Positions 35,650 through 44,078 of a stretch of 64,000 bases of DNA are shown here, piece by piece. The stretch is from Lewinellaceae bacterium. Lineage in GTDB: Bacteria > Bacteroidota > Bacteroidia > Chitinophagales > Saprospiraceae. Numbering within the stretch: the first letter of the stretch is position 1; every line of letters starts with the position of its first letter. The stretch covers positions 1 to 64,000 of the forward strand of contig JACJYM010000008.1 of assembly GCA_020636155.1 (NCBI GenBank), read 5' to 3'. The translations under genes and the position numbers were made by a program. The notes beneath the pieces are model-generated. The model saw nothing but the letters and a program-made list of their open reading frames with translations, was not told where the DNA came from and searched no databases.

Positions 35650-37407
35650 CTACAGTTCCAATAAATAGGGTAGCCGCATTTGCACACCTTTTTCTTCAAA
35701 GATCTTTTGGAATTCTTGATATTTTTTCAAATCCAGTAGTGTCTTACTATCCGGGGTAAATTGTTGTTTAATTTCCTCGGCACTTTCAAATTGACTCAAC
35801 AACTCCAAGAATTTATTCCTTTTAATCTTTGGAAATTCCTCTATCTTATAATCTTCGAGCTTGGCCATTTCCGCCGCGATTCTGATGGCATCGTCTAGAT
35901 TTCCAATCTCATCCACTAGGCCAAGTTGTTTCGCTCTGTTACCCGTCCACACCCGTCCTTGACCTATCGTATTGACCGAATCTACCGAGATGTGCCTTCC
36001 TTGTGCCACCCGACTCAAAAATGTCTGATAGATTAGATCTACACTTTCTTTAAATAAATTTTCCTCATTTTGGCTCACATCATAGACACTCGTAGGCCCT
36101 AGTGCATAAGGATGCGTTTGTAATGTGTCAAAATTGACGTGTAGCTTTTCTCTCGCCAGTTTTGAAAAATTAGGAAACATGCTATAGACTCCGATGGAAC
36201 CCGTCAGAGTGGTGGGTTCTGATACAATGGTGTCCGCTCCACATGAAATATAATATCCTCCAGAAGCCGCATAATCACCGAAGGATGCCACCACGGGAAT
36301 GCCTTTTGCTTTTAATTCTTCTAATTCGTGCCAAATAATATCTGAGGTTATGCTGCTGCCTCCGGGAGAATTAACCCTTAGGACGATGGCTTTTAAATCC
36401 TTTTTCCTTTTCAACTTATCAAAAAGTTCAAGGTAGGTTTTGTCATTAATCTCACCTGCATCTGCCGTATTATAATTGACGGTGCCTTCAGCATAGACAA
36501 TGGCTACTTTGTTCTTTGAACTTCCAGCATCTTCAAGACCTTGGCTTCGGTCATATTTTTCTAAGCTGACGTAATTGATTTTTTTATCGGCTTCTAAACC
36601 TAATTTTTGCTTTATTTTTGATTCTATTTCATCGAAATAGTTGACTCCGTCTACGAGTTGATGCTCCATAGCGGATATTGCATTTTTACCGTAATAATAT
36701 TTCAGTATGTTATTTACTTCTACTTTTGAAATATTTCTGTAACGAGAAACTTCACCAATTAATGTGTCGGCCATTTCACCAAAAAATTCCCTTAGTTGAA
36801 CTTTATTTTCAGGACTTAGGTCATTTCTTCGGAAAGGCTCTGTGGCACTTTTATAATTTCCGGCATAGAAAACTTCCATTTTTATCCCTAAATTGTCAAA
36901 AGCTTCTTTGAAAAATGGACTGAGATACCCGTATCCTTTCAAGTCAACCATTCCATTAGGATTGATAAAGATGGAGTCGGCAGCCAGATTTAACAGATAT
37001 GCTTTTTGGGTATAAAAATCTGCATAGGAATATATCCACTTGCCTGATTTTTTGAAATTTTCGAGTGCTAAAGTTAGATCTCTTGCAACGGTATGACCCA
37101 TTTGAATATCTTTCGTGTTCAGCAGGATTCCTTCAATTTTATCGTCATTGGCAGCTTGGTCAATAAGATATAATATCCTTCGTAAGCCTAAGGCATTTGG
37201 ATTCTCAAAAGAGTAGGGTTCTAAAGCGACATTATTGGTCTTCTCAGGAATTGGATTTTTAAATTCTAATTTTAAAACACTATTTGAGCTAATGCTTTCT
37301 TTTTCTGCTCCCATAAATCCTATGGAAGCGACAATAACAAGTAAAAGCACCATGGCTAGAATAGTGCCAAGACAAGAACCAAACACAATTTTGAAAAATG
37401 TCCGCAT
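35650..37407 (-). CDS. sppA: Signal peptide peptidase SppA, long (67K) type
   Basis: This 585-residue protein has an N-terminal membrane anchor (~13-33) and two ClpP-like halves. The general base is K186 (YKSATEPFRR) in the N-terminal half. The nucleophile is S382 (YAASGGYY) in the C-terminal half, matching K209/S409 of E. coli SppA. PGGSSITSD near 349 is the adjacent conserved loop. The enzyme degrades cleaved signal peptides in the inner membrane. It appears to be transcribed alone. Confidence 0.94.
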   Translation of the reverse strand: MRTFFKIVFGSCLGTILAMVLLLVIVASIGFMGAEKESISSNSVLKLEFKNPIPEKTNNVALEPYSFENPNALGLRRILYLIDQAANDDKIEGILLNTKDIQMGHTVARDLTLALENFKKSGKWIYSYADFYTQKAYLLNLAADSIFINPNGMVDLKGYGYLSPFFKEAFDNLGIKMEVFYAGNYKSATEPFRRNDLSPENKVQLREFFGEMADTLIGEVSRYRNISKVEVNNILKYYYGKNAISAMEHQLVDGVNYFDEIESKIKQKLGLEADKKINYVSLEKYDRSQGLEDAGSSKNKVAIVYAEGTVNYNTADAGEINDKTYLELFDKLKRKKDLKAIVLRVNSPGGSSITSDIIWHELEELKAKGIPVVASFGDYAASGGYYISCGADTIVSEPTTLTGSIGVYSMFPNFSKLAREKLHVNFDTLQTHPYALGPTSVYDVSQNEENLFKESVDLIYQTFLSRVAQGRHISVDSVNTIGQGRVWTGNRAKQLGLVDEIGNLDDAIRIAAEMAKLEDYKIEEFPKIKRNKFLELLSQFESAEEIKQQFTPDSKTLLDLKKYQEFQKIFEEKGVQMRLPYLLEL

Positions 37408-37511
37408 GAAACTATGATTATTTTATTGCAAAAATACGAATGAATTCTAGTATTTGATTAGTTGTTAGATAAAATGACCAGAAATTTATGTCTAGGGTCT
37501 CTAAAATACGA

Positions 37512-37548
37512 TAAATGGGAAGACCGCAACTCTACGATCTTCCCTTAT
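37512..37548 (-). terminator. Stem-loop after the TonB-like gene
   Basis: GGGAAGA (37517-37523) pairs with TCTTCCC (37538-37544), extended imperfectly by flanking A/T. On the minus strand it begins about 15 nt after the stop at 37563. No clear T tract follows, so it is a weak terminator candidate. Confidence 0.45.
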
Positions 37549-37562
37549 TCATAATTTTGTTA

Positions 37563-38543
37563 TTATTTTCCCATTAGAGCATTGATATCTAAAATTACTG
37601 TGAATTTTCCACACTGTTCTTTTGGTGCCGATAAATCTGGCTCATATTTATATCCCTTGAGTGCACGTATTACTTTTTTCAAAGTGGCTCTATCTAAGTT
37701 TGCTTGTGTTTCCGGTAGCAATTCTGCATCAGTCACTATACCGGATCTATTGATACACAGATTTGCAACTATTTTACTCTTTTGTTTTGCAAATCCAATA
37801 GCTAATAATTCTGCAGTATTTTGATAGATAACTCTTCTTCCGAAAATTCCGTCTCCTGAGCCATCGTATTCTCCTGTGCCTGGGCCTCCATTGCCTACAC
37901 CACTGTCTCCGTCATTACCAGAACTACTTCCTTTTCCTGTACCAGAAGTTCCTTTGCCTGTTCCGCTATCAGAATTATTCGATGCAGAAGGATCACCTGT
38001 TGCGTCCTTACCCGTAGTGCTACCCGTAGGGCTACCGGTGGGCTTAGAAGTCGGCTTACTGGTAGGTTTTTCAACCGGCTTCGTTGTAGGTTTTTCCACT
38101 GGCTTAGGCTTTTGTGGAACAGGTACAGGGTCTGGTTCAGGGTCGTCCACTGGAATATCATCCTCCACCGCTTGTACCGGGCTTTCATCTTGAACTGCAT
38201 CCGTCGTTATGGGCGGAGTCGTTTCTTCCACGGGTGTCGGATCAGGATCTGGAATGTCGATATCTGGCTTAGGTACCTCTACTTCAGGTGTAGGTGTCGG
38301 ATCAATGGATTTTACAGGATCTGCCTTTGGCCGCATTTTACCTACATCTTCATGCGCATAATCACTCAATGAGCTTTCTACAAAGTCAAATTCCACATTT
38401 ACAGAATATATTGGTGGATCTGGTTCATTAACCACCGGGAAAAAATATAAAAATGCAATGAGTAGAAGCAATAAGTGAATGATAATGGAAATATTTCTCC
38501 CTTTTCTCTTATTCTTTTGTTCATTGATGCTAATGTCAGTCAT
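37563..38543 (-). CDS. TonB-like energy transducer family protein
   Basis: An N-terminal basic segment and one transmembrane helix (~17-36, ISIIIHLLLLLIAFLYFFPV) are followed by a Pro/Asp/Glu-rich periplasmic stretch (~65-145) and then a Lys-Pro-Thr repeat region. A Gly/Ser/Thr low-complexity region follows (to ~230). The C-terminal ~90 residues (FAKQKSKIVANLCINRSGIV, AELLPETQANLDRATLKKVI, ALKGYKYEPD) resemble a TonB C-terminal-like fold. TonB-type proteins couple inner-membrane proton motive force to outer-membrane receptors. ExbB/ExbD are not adjacent. It is monocistronic with a stem-loop downstream. Confidence 0.7.
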   Translation of the reverse strand: MTDISINEQKNKRKGRNISIIIHLLLLLIAFLYFFPVVNEPDPPIYSVNVEFDFVESSLSDYAHEDVGKMRPKADPVKSIDPTPTPEVEVPKPDIDIPDPDPTPVEETTPPITTDAVQDESPVQAVEDDIPVDDPEPDPVPVPQKPKPVEKPTTKPVEKPTSKPTSKPTGSPTGSTTGKDATGDPSASNNSDSGTGKGTSGTGKGSSSGNDGDSGVGNGGPGTGEYDGSGDGIFGRRVIYQNTAELLAIGFAKQKSKIVANLCINRSGIVTDAELLPETQANLDRATLKKVIRALKGYKYEPDLSAPKEQCGKFTVILDINALMGK

Positions 38544-38807
38544 GGCAATAGTTTTATTAAGTTCTAAGACGTTTAACTGAATTTATTATTGTTAAGGAAG
38601 TATTAAATCCTGTACAATAATATTACTACTAAAAATTAATTCGAACAAAGATATTATTTTTTTTAATAATAAGAGCCACCCATTATTATGTATATCAAAC
38701 GGGTGAAGACATTGTTTACAATTCTTTAATGTCTTTACATGCCTGTGGATTTAAATAATATTGATATATTTACCATGTTAAATTGTTAATTAATCAAACT
38801 CAATTCG

Positions 38808-40490
38808 ATGAAAGCAAAATTACACTTATTAATGTTTATCATTATTCCAATGATGATGAATGCCCAAATTGTCATTTCAGAAATTATGTACAATCCACCG
38901 GAATCAGGTACAGATATTTATGAATACATAGAATTGTACAATAATCTGGATGTAGAATTTGATATGACTGGTTATAAAATGCAAGGCGTGGAATATGTAT
39001 TTAATGGAGAAATTATTCCTGCCAATGGCTACTTAGTGTTGGCAGTGAATAAAGCAGAATTAGATGCATTGTTCGGTACTAATTCAATCCAAGTTACCGC
39101 AGGTGCTTTGAATAATTCAGGAGAGACCCTAGCAGTTTTAGATGCTCAAGACAATGTAATAGACGAGGTTACTTACAGTCGAGATGCACCCTGGCCTTCA
39201 GAATCCAATGGAAACGGGAGCAGCCTTGAACTATGCGATCCTAACTCGGATAATTCATTGCCAGAAAGTTGGACGGCATCACTTAATGCCACTGGGAAAA
39301 TAGTCAATGGTATCGAGATAAATGCCTCTCCCGGTGAGCAAAATTGTATTATTATCTATGATGCTGAAATAACAGCCAATCCTGACAATACCTTCAAACC
39401 TGCAAATGTGACGATTCCTCTGGGAGGAAAAGTGCATTGGGTCAATCTAGGTGGAAATCACAATGTCAATGGTAGCTTGACTGCGTATCCGAATAATCCG
39501 GAAGGATTCATGAATGGAAACCCATCTAGTGCTGCATGGACATTTGATTATACATTTACGATTCCCGGAGTGTACGAGTATCGATGTGATCCTCATGCAG
39601 GTCTAGGAATGACCGGAACAATTACCGTTTTAAACCCATATACAAATTTAGGTTTGGATGAGGTTAACGCCACTGACGTAGATGGTGTCTGTACTAGAAT
39701 CGGTGAAAAAGTGATTGTTCAAGGTGTGGTGAATAGCATAAATTGGAGACCCGGAGGGTTGGATTTTGTTATTTCCGATGATCAGAACAATGGCGTTTTT
39801 ATCTTCAGCAATTCTGAATCCTTTGGATATACTGTGACTGAAGGCGATGAAATCGAGGTAAAAGGCACGGTTACCCAATTTAATGGAAGAACTCAAGTTG
39901 CACCGGATGAAGTTTTGTTAGTTTCAAGTAATAACGATTTGGTAATTCCTGACGAAACGAATGTTTTTGAAGAAGCGTTAGAGGCTCATGTACTGACCAT
40001 AAAAAATATGACTTACGTAGATGCGGAACAATGGAAAGGAACAGGCAGTTACAATGTTTCTGTCACGAATGGAACGGATGTCTTTGACATAAGAATCGAC
40101 AGCGATACAGATTTAGAAGGTCAGCCTGCTCCACAAGCTCCTTTCAATATTACTGGGGTGTTGTCACAATATGATTCTTCATCTCCATATCTTGAGGGAT
40201 ATCAACTACTTATCAGATATTCAAGTGATATCGTACCAATTTCAAAAGTAAACGATTTATCATCACTTGGTTATATCAATGTTTATCCAAATCCCGTATT
40301 GGAAAATTTGAGTTTTGAAACGGACATTCCGAATATTGAAAAAGTAAAATTATATGATGTCAATATGAATTTGGTTTCAGAAGCTGATTTTTCTAAGAGT
40401 CTGAATGTATCGGAATTAAATGCTGGTATATACTTTATACAATTGATAAAAGGAGATTACTTAACATATAAAAAGTTCGTTAAGCAATAA
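38808..40490 (+). CDS. Secreted lamin-tail / type 1 copper (cupredoxin) / OB-fold protein with T9SS type A domain
   Basis: The 560-residue protein has a signal peptide (1-19) and a lamin-tail domain (~20-125: IVISEIMYNPPESGTDIYEY, IELYN, PANGYLVLA). A plastocyanin-like domain (~185-277) carries the likely copper ligands H218, C260, H263 and M268. Residues ~285-390 look like an OB-fold (CTRIGEKVIVQGVVNSI, DEIEVKGTVTQFNGRTQV), and the same style continues to ~480. The C-terminus (YINVYPNPVLENLSF to KKFVKQ) is a T9SS type A signal. Lamin-tail and OB-fold modules are frequent in secreted nucleases, but no nuclease domain is present here. It may be a redox-active or copper-binding surface protein; the function is unassigned. 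Confidence 0.8.
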   Translation: MKAKLHLLMFIIIPMMMNAQIVISEIMYNPPESGTDIYEYIELYNNLDVEFDMTGYKMQGVEYVFNGEIIPANGYLVLAVNKAELDALFGTNSIQVTAGALNNSGETLAVLDAQDNVIDEVTYSRDAPWPSESNGNGSSLELCDPNSDNSLPESWTASLNATGKIVNGIEINASPGEQNCIIIYDAEITANPDNTFKPANVTIPLGGKVHWVNLGGNHNVNGSLTAYPNNPEGFMNGNPSSAAWTFDYTFTIPGVYEYRCDPHAGLGMTGTITVLNPYTNLGLDEVNATDVDGVCTRIGEKVIVQGVVNSINWRPGGLDFVISDDQNNGVFIFSNSESFGYTVTEGDEIEVKGTVTQFNGRTQVAPDEVLLVSSNNDLVIPDETNVFEEALEAHVLTIKNMTYVDAEQWKGTGSYNVSVTNGTDVFDIRIDSDTDLEGQPAPQAPFNITGVLSQYDSSSPYLEGYQLLIRYSSDIVPISKVNDLSSLGYINVYPNPVLENLSFETDIPNIEKVKLYDVNMNLVSEADFSKSLNVSELNAGIYFIQLIKGDYLTYKKFVKQ

Positions 40491-40502
40491 TCTTCTATGA
40501 AT

Positions 40503-40558
40503 AAATATGAGAACTATTCGATTTTATAATTATAGATATCCGGATAGTTCTCATATTT
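40503..40558. terminator. Bidirectional stem-loop overlapping the 3' end of htrA
   Basis: AAATATGAGAACTATTCG (40503-40520) pairs with CGGATAGTTCTCATATTT (40541-40558), an 18-bp stem with one mismatch and a 20-nt loop. The right arm lies in the last ~15 codons of the htrA-like gene. The left arm lies partly in the short gap between the two convergent genes. Runs of A and T at the ends suit termination in both directions. Confidence 0.65.
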
Positions 40559-41932
40559 TCCTTCTAAGTGAATAGGACGATCATTCCTCTCAAATACTTC
40601 TGTCATTTTTTCTTTGGTAACATTAATTCCATTCACTTTTTGAATGATGTAGCCGGGTTCTATATTTGCTTTGTCCGCGATTGAATTTTGCATGACCGAA
40701 CTGACATAGATTCCTTGACATTGACATAAATTCTGTTCGTAATCTGTCAACATTCGCAATTCTAAACCAAAATTTTCGAATATTTTATCTTTTAAAAACA
40801 CCACCACTTCGGTCGTGTTAATTTGATTTTTTAAGGTTGTTCTGACTTGAATTTCTTTGGAATTTCGGAAAATCCTAAGACTTATCTTTTCACCTGGTCG
40901 TTTTTTGCCCAGTTCTTCGGTAAATTGTGCTACTGAATTGGTTTTTTTATCGTTTACAGAAAGTATGACATCTCCACGCTTCAAGCCAACTTCATCGGCT
41001 GCACCATCTTTATACACCATTTCAATGTAGGCACCAGCGACTTGTTTCATATTGAGAGATTCTGCAATTTCATTATCTACATTGCTGACTTCGACTCCTA
41101 GCCAAGCCCTCTGCACCACTCCATATTCCATCAAATCTTTGATTATTTTTTGAGCCAAATTGATTGGTATCGCAAACGAAAAGCCCTCATAATTTCCGTC
41201 TTCACTGATGATTGCGGTATTGATTCCGACCAATTCTCCCTTTGTATTTACCAATGCACCACCACTGTTGCCTCTATTGACTACTGCATCCGTTTGGATA
41301 AAAGATTCAATTCCGGTTCTTTCGAGTAGGTCTATGGCACGACCCTTAGCGCTGACGATACCTGCCGTCACCGTAGAGCTCAATTTAAATGGATTGCCTA
41401 CTGCTAAAACCCATTCGCCAACCTGCAAGGAATCAGAATTTCCAAATACCAAATAGGGAAGACCATCTGTGGGAATTTTTAAAAGTGCCAAATCCGTATT
41501 GGAATCCATTCCCTTTATCTCGGCGAGATATTCTTTTTGATTGTTGAGTATGACAGTAATTCTATCCGCATTTTCCACGACATGTCGGTTGGTCACGATG
41601 TAACCATCTTTAGTAACAATGACGCCGGACCCCGAGGTCGAAGCATAATTTTTAACTTCATTATTGGAATGGTTTTGAATAATAGAATTTATGGAGACAA
41701 CCGACTCTCGGCTTAGATTGGCAGCATTGATAAAATCCGTAGGAACTGATGATATAAACCGATCTTTGTATCGAGATGAAAATTGAATTTCTTTTTCTGC
41801 AACGGCGATGGCTTTGATTCTTTCGGTGTCAAAAGTTTGATCTTTAACGTAATATTGGTGATAAATTATTAGTGAAACCAAAACCAATACTATGTTGGAC
41901 AATAAAAATGTCAAAAATTGCTTGCGATTCAT
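40514..41932 (-). CDS. HtrA/DegP-like periplasmic serine protease with two PDZ domains
   Basis: An N-terminal anchor (~7-25) is followed by a trypsin-like domain with the triad H117 (TNRHVVENAD), D147 (NTDLALLKI) and S223 (NRGNSGGALVN). PDZ1 covers ~290-370 (AYIEMVYKDGAADEVGLKRG) and PDZ2 ~385-460 (GIYVSSVMQNSIADKANIEP). HtrA proteins degrade misfolded envelope proteins. The gene lies 37 nt after the NhaC-type antiporter gene on the same strand, so they may be co-transcribed. Confidence 0.92.
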   Translation of the reverse strand: MNRKQFLTFLLSNIVLVLVSLIIYHQYYVKDQTFDTERIKAIAVAEKEIQFSSRYKDRFISSVPTDFINAANLSRESVVSINSIIQNHSNNEVKNYASTSGSGVIVTKDGYIVTNRHVVENADRITVILNNQKEYLAEIKGMDSNTDLALLKIPTDGLPYLVFGNSDSLQVGEWVLAVGNPFKLSSTVTAGIVSAKGRAIDLLERTGIESFIQTDAVVNRGNSGGALVNTKGELVGINTAIISEDGNYEGFSFAIPINLAQKIIKDLMEYGVVQRAWLGVEVSNVDNEIAESLNMKQVAGAYIEMVYKDGAADEVGLKRGDVILSVNDKKTNSVAQFTEELGKKRPGEKISLRIFRNSKEIQVRTTLKNQINTTEVVVFLKDKIFENFGLELRMLTDYEQNLCQCQGIYVSSVMQNSIADKANIEPGYIIQKVNGINVTKEKMTEVFERNDRPIHLEGKYENYPDIYNYKIE

Positions 41933-41969
41933 ATTGTAAATTCCAAATTTAGTCTCGATTCATAACCCA

Positions 41970-44060
41970 TTATTCAACTTCAATATTGTCAGTTTGTTTA
42001 CCAAATTTTTTAATCACGAAGTAAAGGATAATAATTCCCAAAATATAAAAACCAAACGCATCAAGACCTCCTCCGAAATAGGTTGAGAGTACTACACAGA
42101 CCAAACTCAATGATCCAACGGTCATCGCATAAGGTAATTGAGTCCTCACATGATCTAGGTGGTTACAATCCGAAGCCAATGAGCTTAATATGGTCGTATC
42201 GGAAATAGGAGAGCAGTGGTCGCCTAATACTGAGGCTGCTAATACCGTCGCAATGACATTGTACGTAAGCTCCATTGAATGGTTAAAATCAAGCCCGGCA
42301 TCAATGGCTAGGGTATAAGTAGTCGGTATGGCAATAGGAAATAGAATGGCCATAGTACTCCAACTTGATCCTGTACTAAAACTAATGAGTGCAGCCAGTA
42401 TAAATATCAATCCCGGCAAAAACAACGGGCTTATCGTTCCTCGCAATGAATTACTAATAAATTCGGCCGTATGCAAATGCTCGGTGGTCAATGCCAAAGA
42501 CCAGGCGAGAACCAATATCAATATTGCCGGCAACATGGTTTTTACCCCAGTGGTAAAATAAAACATGGAATTGAAAAGGTTGATGGTTTTAGAAAACACA
42601 GTAAGCAATAATGCAACGATGACTCCTGCTAAACTTGCCCAAATCAAAGCCTGATAACTGTCTGATGAGCCGATTACCAAGCCTAGTTTTTGGAAAAAAT
42701 GCAGAGATGTGCCATCCTTATCGACTATGTTACTCCATATATCTCCCCAAGTATTATTAACTGAACTGAAATTGCTCATGCCCTTATGAATACTATCTAG
42801 TCCAGAGTCGATCAATCCAAAAATGGTAGTTATGATCACGGTCAGTATTGGTAAGAATGCAAATAACCAATTTAACTTGGCATTAGGTACGGGACTCAAG
42901 TCCTCCATATTTGGTTCGTCTTGATCGGGTGTTTTAGCACTTGAGATTTGCCCTGTGGTTATTGCCCTTATTTCGGCTTTATACATTGGCCCAAAATCTC
43001 GACGCAATTTTATCAATAAAAACATAAAAATAATAGTGAATACTGAGTAGTAAGAATACTTAATCGAACTGATAAAGACACTATAGGCAGTAAAATGTTC
43101 GTCGAGTCCAAGATTGGCCAAACCGTCAGAAATATAACCAAGTTCTGCTCCGATCCATGTCGTGATAAAAGCTACTGAGGCCACAGGCGCTGCTGTAGAA
43201 TCTACTAAATAAGACAATTTTTCTCGACTTATTCTAAACTTATCGGTCACCGGTCGCATCGTATTACCCACGATGAGGGTATTGGCATAATCATCGAAAA
43301 AAATGGCAATCCCTAAAAACCAAGTTACAAACTGAGTGCTTTGGCGGTTTTTGGCATATTTTTCAAGTTTTTGAACAACCCCGGCCATTCCTCCATTTTT
43401 AGAAATGATGGCTACCATTCCACCAATTAATAGCGAAAATAAGATGACACTCAGATGACCTGTATCATTGAGTGCTGTCAATACATATTTTTGTACGACA
43501 TCTAAAACCGAGGCTATAAACCAATAGAAAGAATCCAATCTCATGCCCCCTAGAATGAATGCCCCTGACCAAATACCTATGAATAAGCTGACCAATACCT
43601 CCTTGAAAATTAAAGCCAATAAAATTGCCAAAAGTGGTGGAATAATCGATGTCCATGAAGGTATACATTGAATCCTGAGTTGATGATTATTTTTCATGGA
43701 TATATGGTACAGTCCATATTCTCCATCTTCAACTCCAAATTTATATAACTCTCCCTTAAAATCGGGATGAATATCTGTTTTGACGAGTCCACTATGGTTG
43801 GCAGCGGTAACATTATTTCCATTAAGGAGATAACTTATCGAATCTGCTTTAGAATTTGTTTTTAAATAAATTGAATTATCCTGTATTAATGGTTCGATTG
43901 ATTTCAATTGTTCGGTGCTCGGTGTATAGGTCGTGGAAGCGGCGATACTGTCCATTTGAGCATGAATGGTTGATGCGACCAAGACAAAAAGCAAGATTGA
44001 ATAAATAATTTGGATTGACTTTTTTAAATTCGAAACTTTAAAAGAATATCTTTGAACCAT
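41970..44060 (-). CDS. NhaC-family Na+/H+ antiporter with an extra N-terminal extracytoplasmic domain
   Basis: The start is placed at the ATG of MVQRYSFK (44060-44058), because the signal-peptide-like helix (IIYSILLFVLVASTIHAQ) begins soon after. An upstream in-frame ATG (44132) adds 24 unlikely residues. A ~95-residue beta-rich segment follows the signal and precedes about 11 transmembrane helices. GDHCSPISDTTILSS in the last third is the NhaC signature, and FFDDYANTLIVGNTMRP is a second conserved motif. NhaC proteins exchange Na+ for H+. The extra domain is unlike Bacillus NhaC (about 450 residues) but recurs in Bacteroidota annotations. Confidence 0.85.
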   Translation of the reverse strand: MVQRYSFKVSNLKKSIQIIYSILLFVLVASTIHAQMDSIAASTTYTPSTEQLKSIEPLIQDNSIYLKTNSKADSISYLLNGNNVTAANHSGLVKTDIHPDFKGELYKFGVEDGEYGLYHISMKNNHQLRIQCIPSWTSIIPPLLAILLALIFKEVLVSLFIGIWSGAFILGGMRLDSFYWFIASVLDVVQKYVLTALNDTGHLSVILFSLLIGGMVAIISKNGGMAGVVQKLEKYAKNRQSTQFVTWFLGIAIFFDDYANTLIVGNTMRPVTDKFRISREKLSYLVDSTAAPVASVAFITTWIGAELGYISDGLANLGLDEHFTAYSVFISSIKYSYYSVFTIIFMFLLIKLRRDFGPMYKAEIRAITTGQISSAKTPDQDEPNMEDLSPVPNAKLNWLFAFLPILTVIITTIFGLIDSGLDSIHKGMSNFSSVNNTWGDIWSNIVDKDGTSLHFFQKLGLVIGSSDSYQALIWASLAGVIVALLLTVFSKTINLFNSMFYFTTGVKTMLPAILILVLAWSLALTTEHLHTAEFISNSLRGTISPLFLPGLIFILAALISFSTGSSWSTMAILFPIAIPTTYTLAIDAGLDFNHSMELTYNVIATVLAASVLGDHCSPISDTTILSSLASDCNHLDHVRTQLPYAMTVGSLSLVCVVLSTYFGGGLDAFGFYILGIIILYFVIKKFGKQTDNIEVE

Positions 44061-44078
44061 AATATCAAATTCATAATT

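Noticed and set aside
37876..38372. Open frames on the plus strand opposite the TonB-like gene
   Set aside because: They are shadows caused by the Pro/Thr/Gly repeats of the minus-strand gene.
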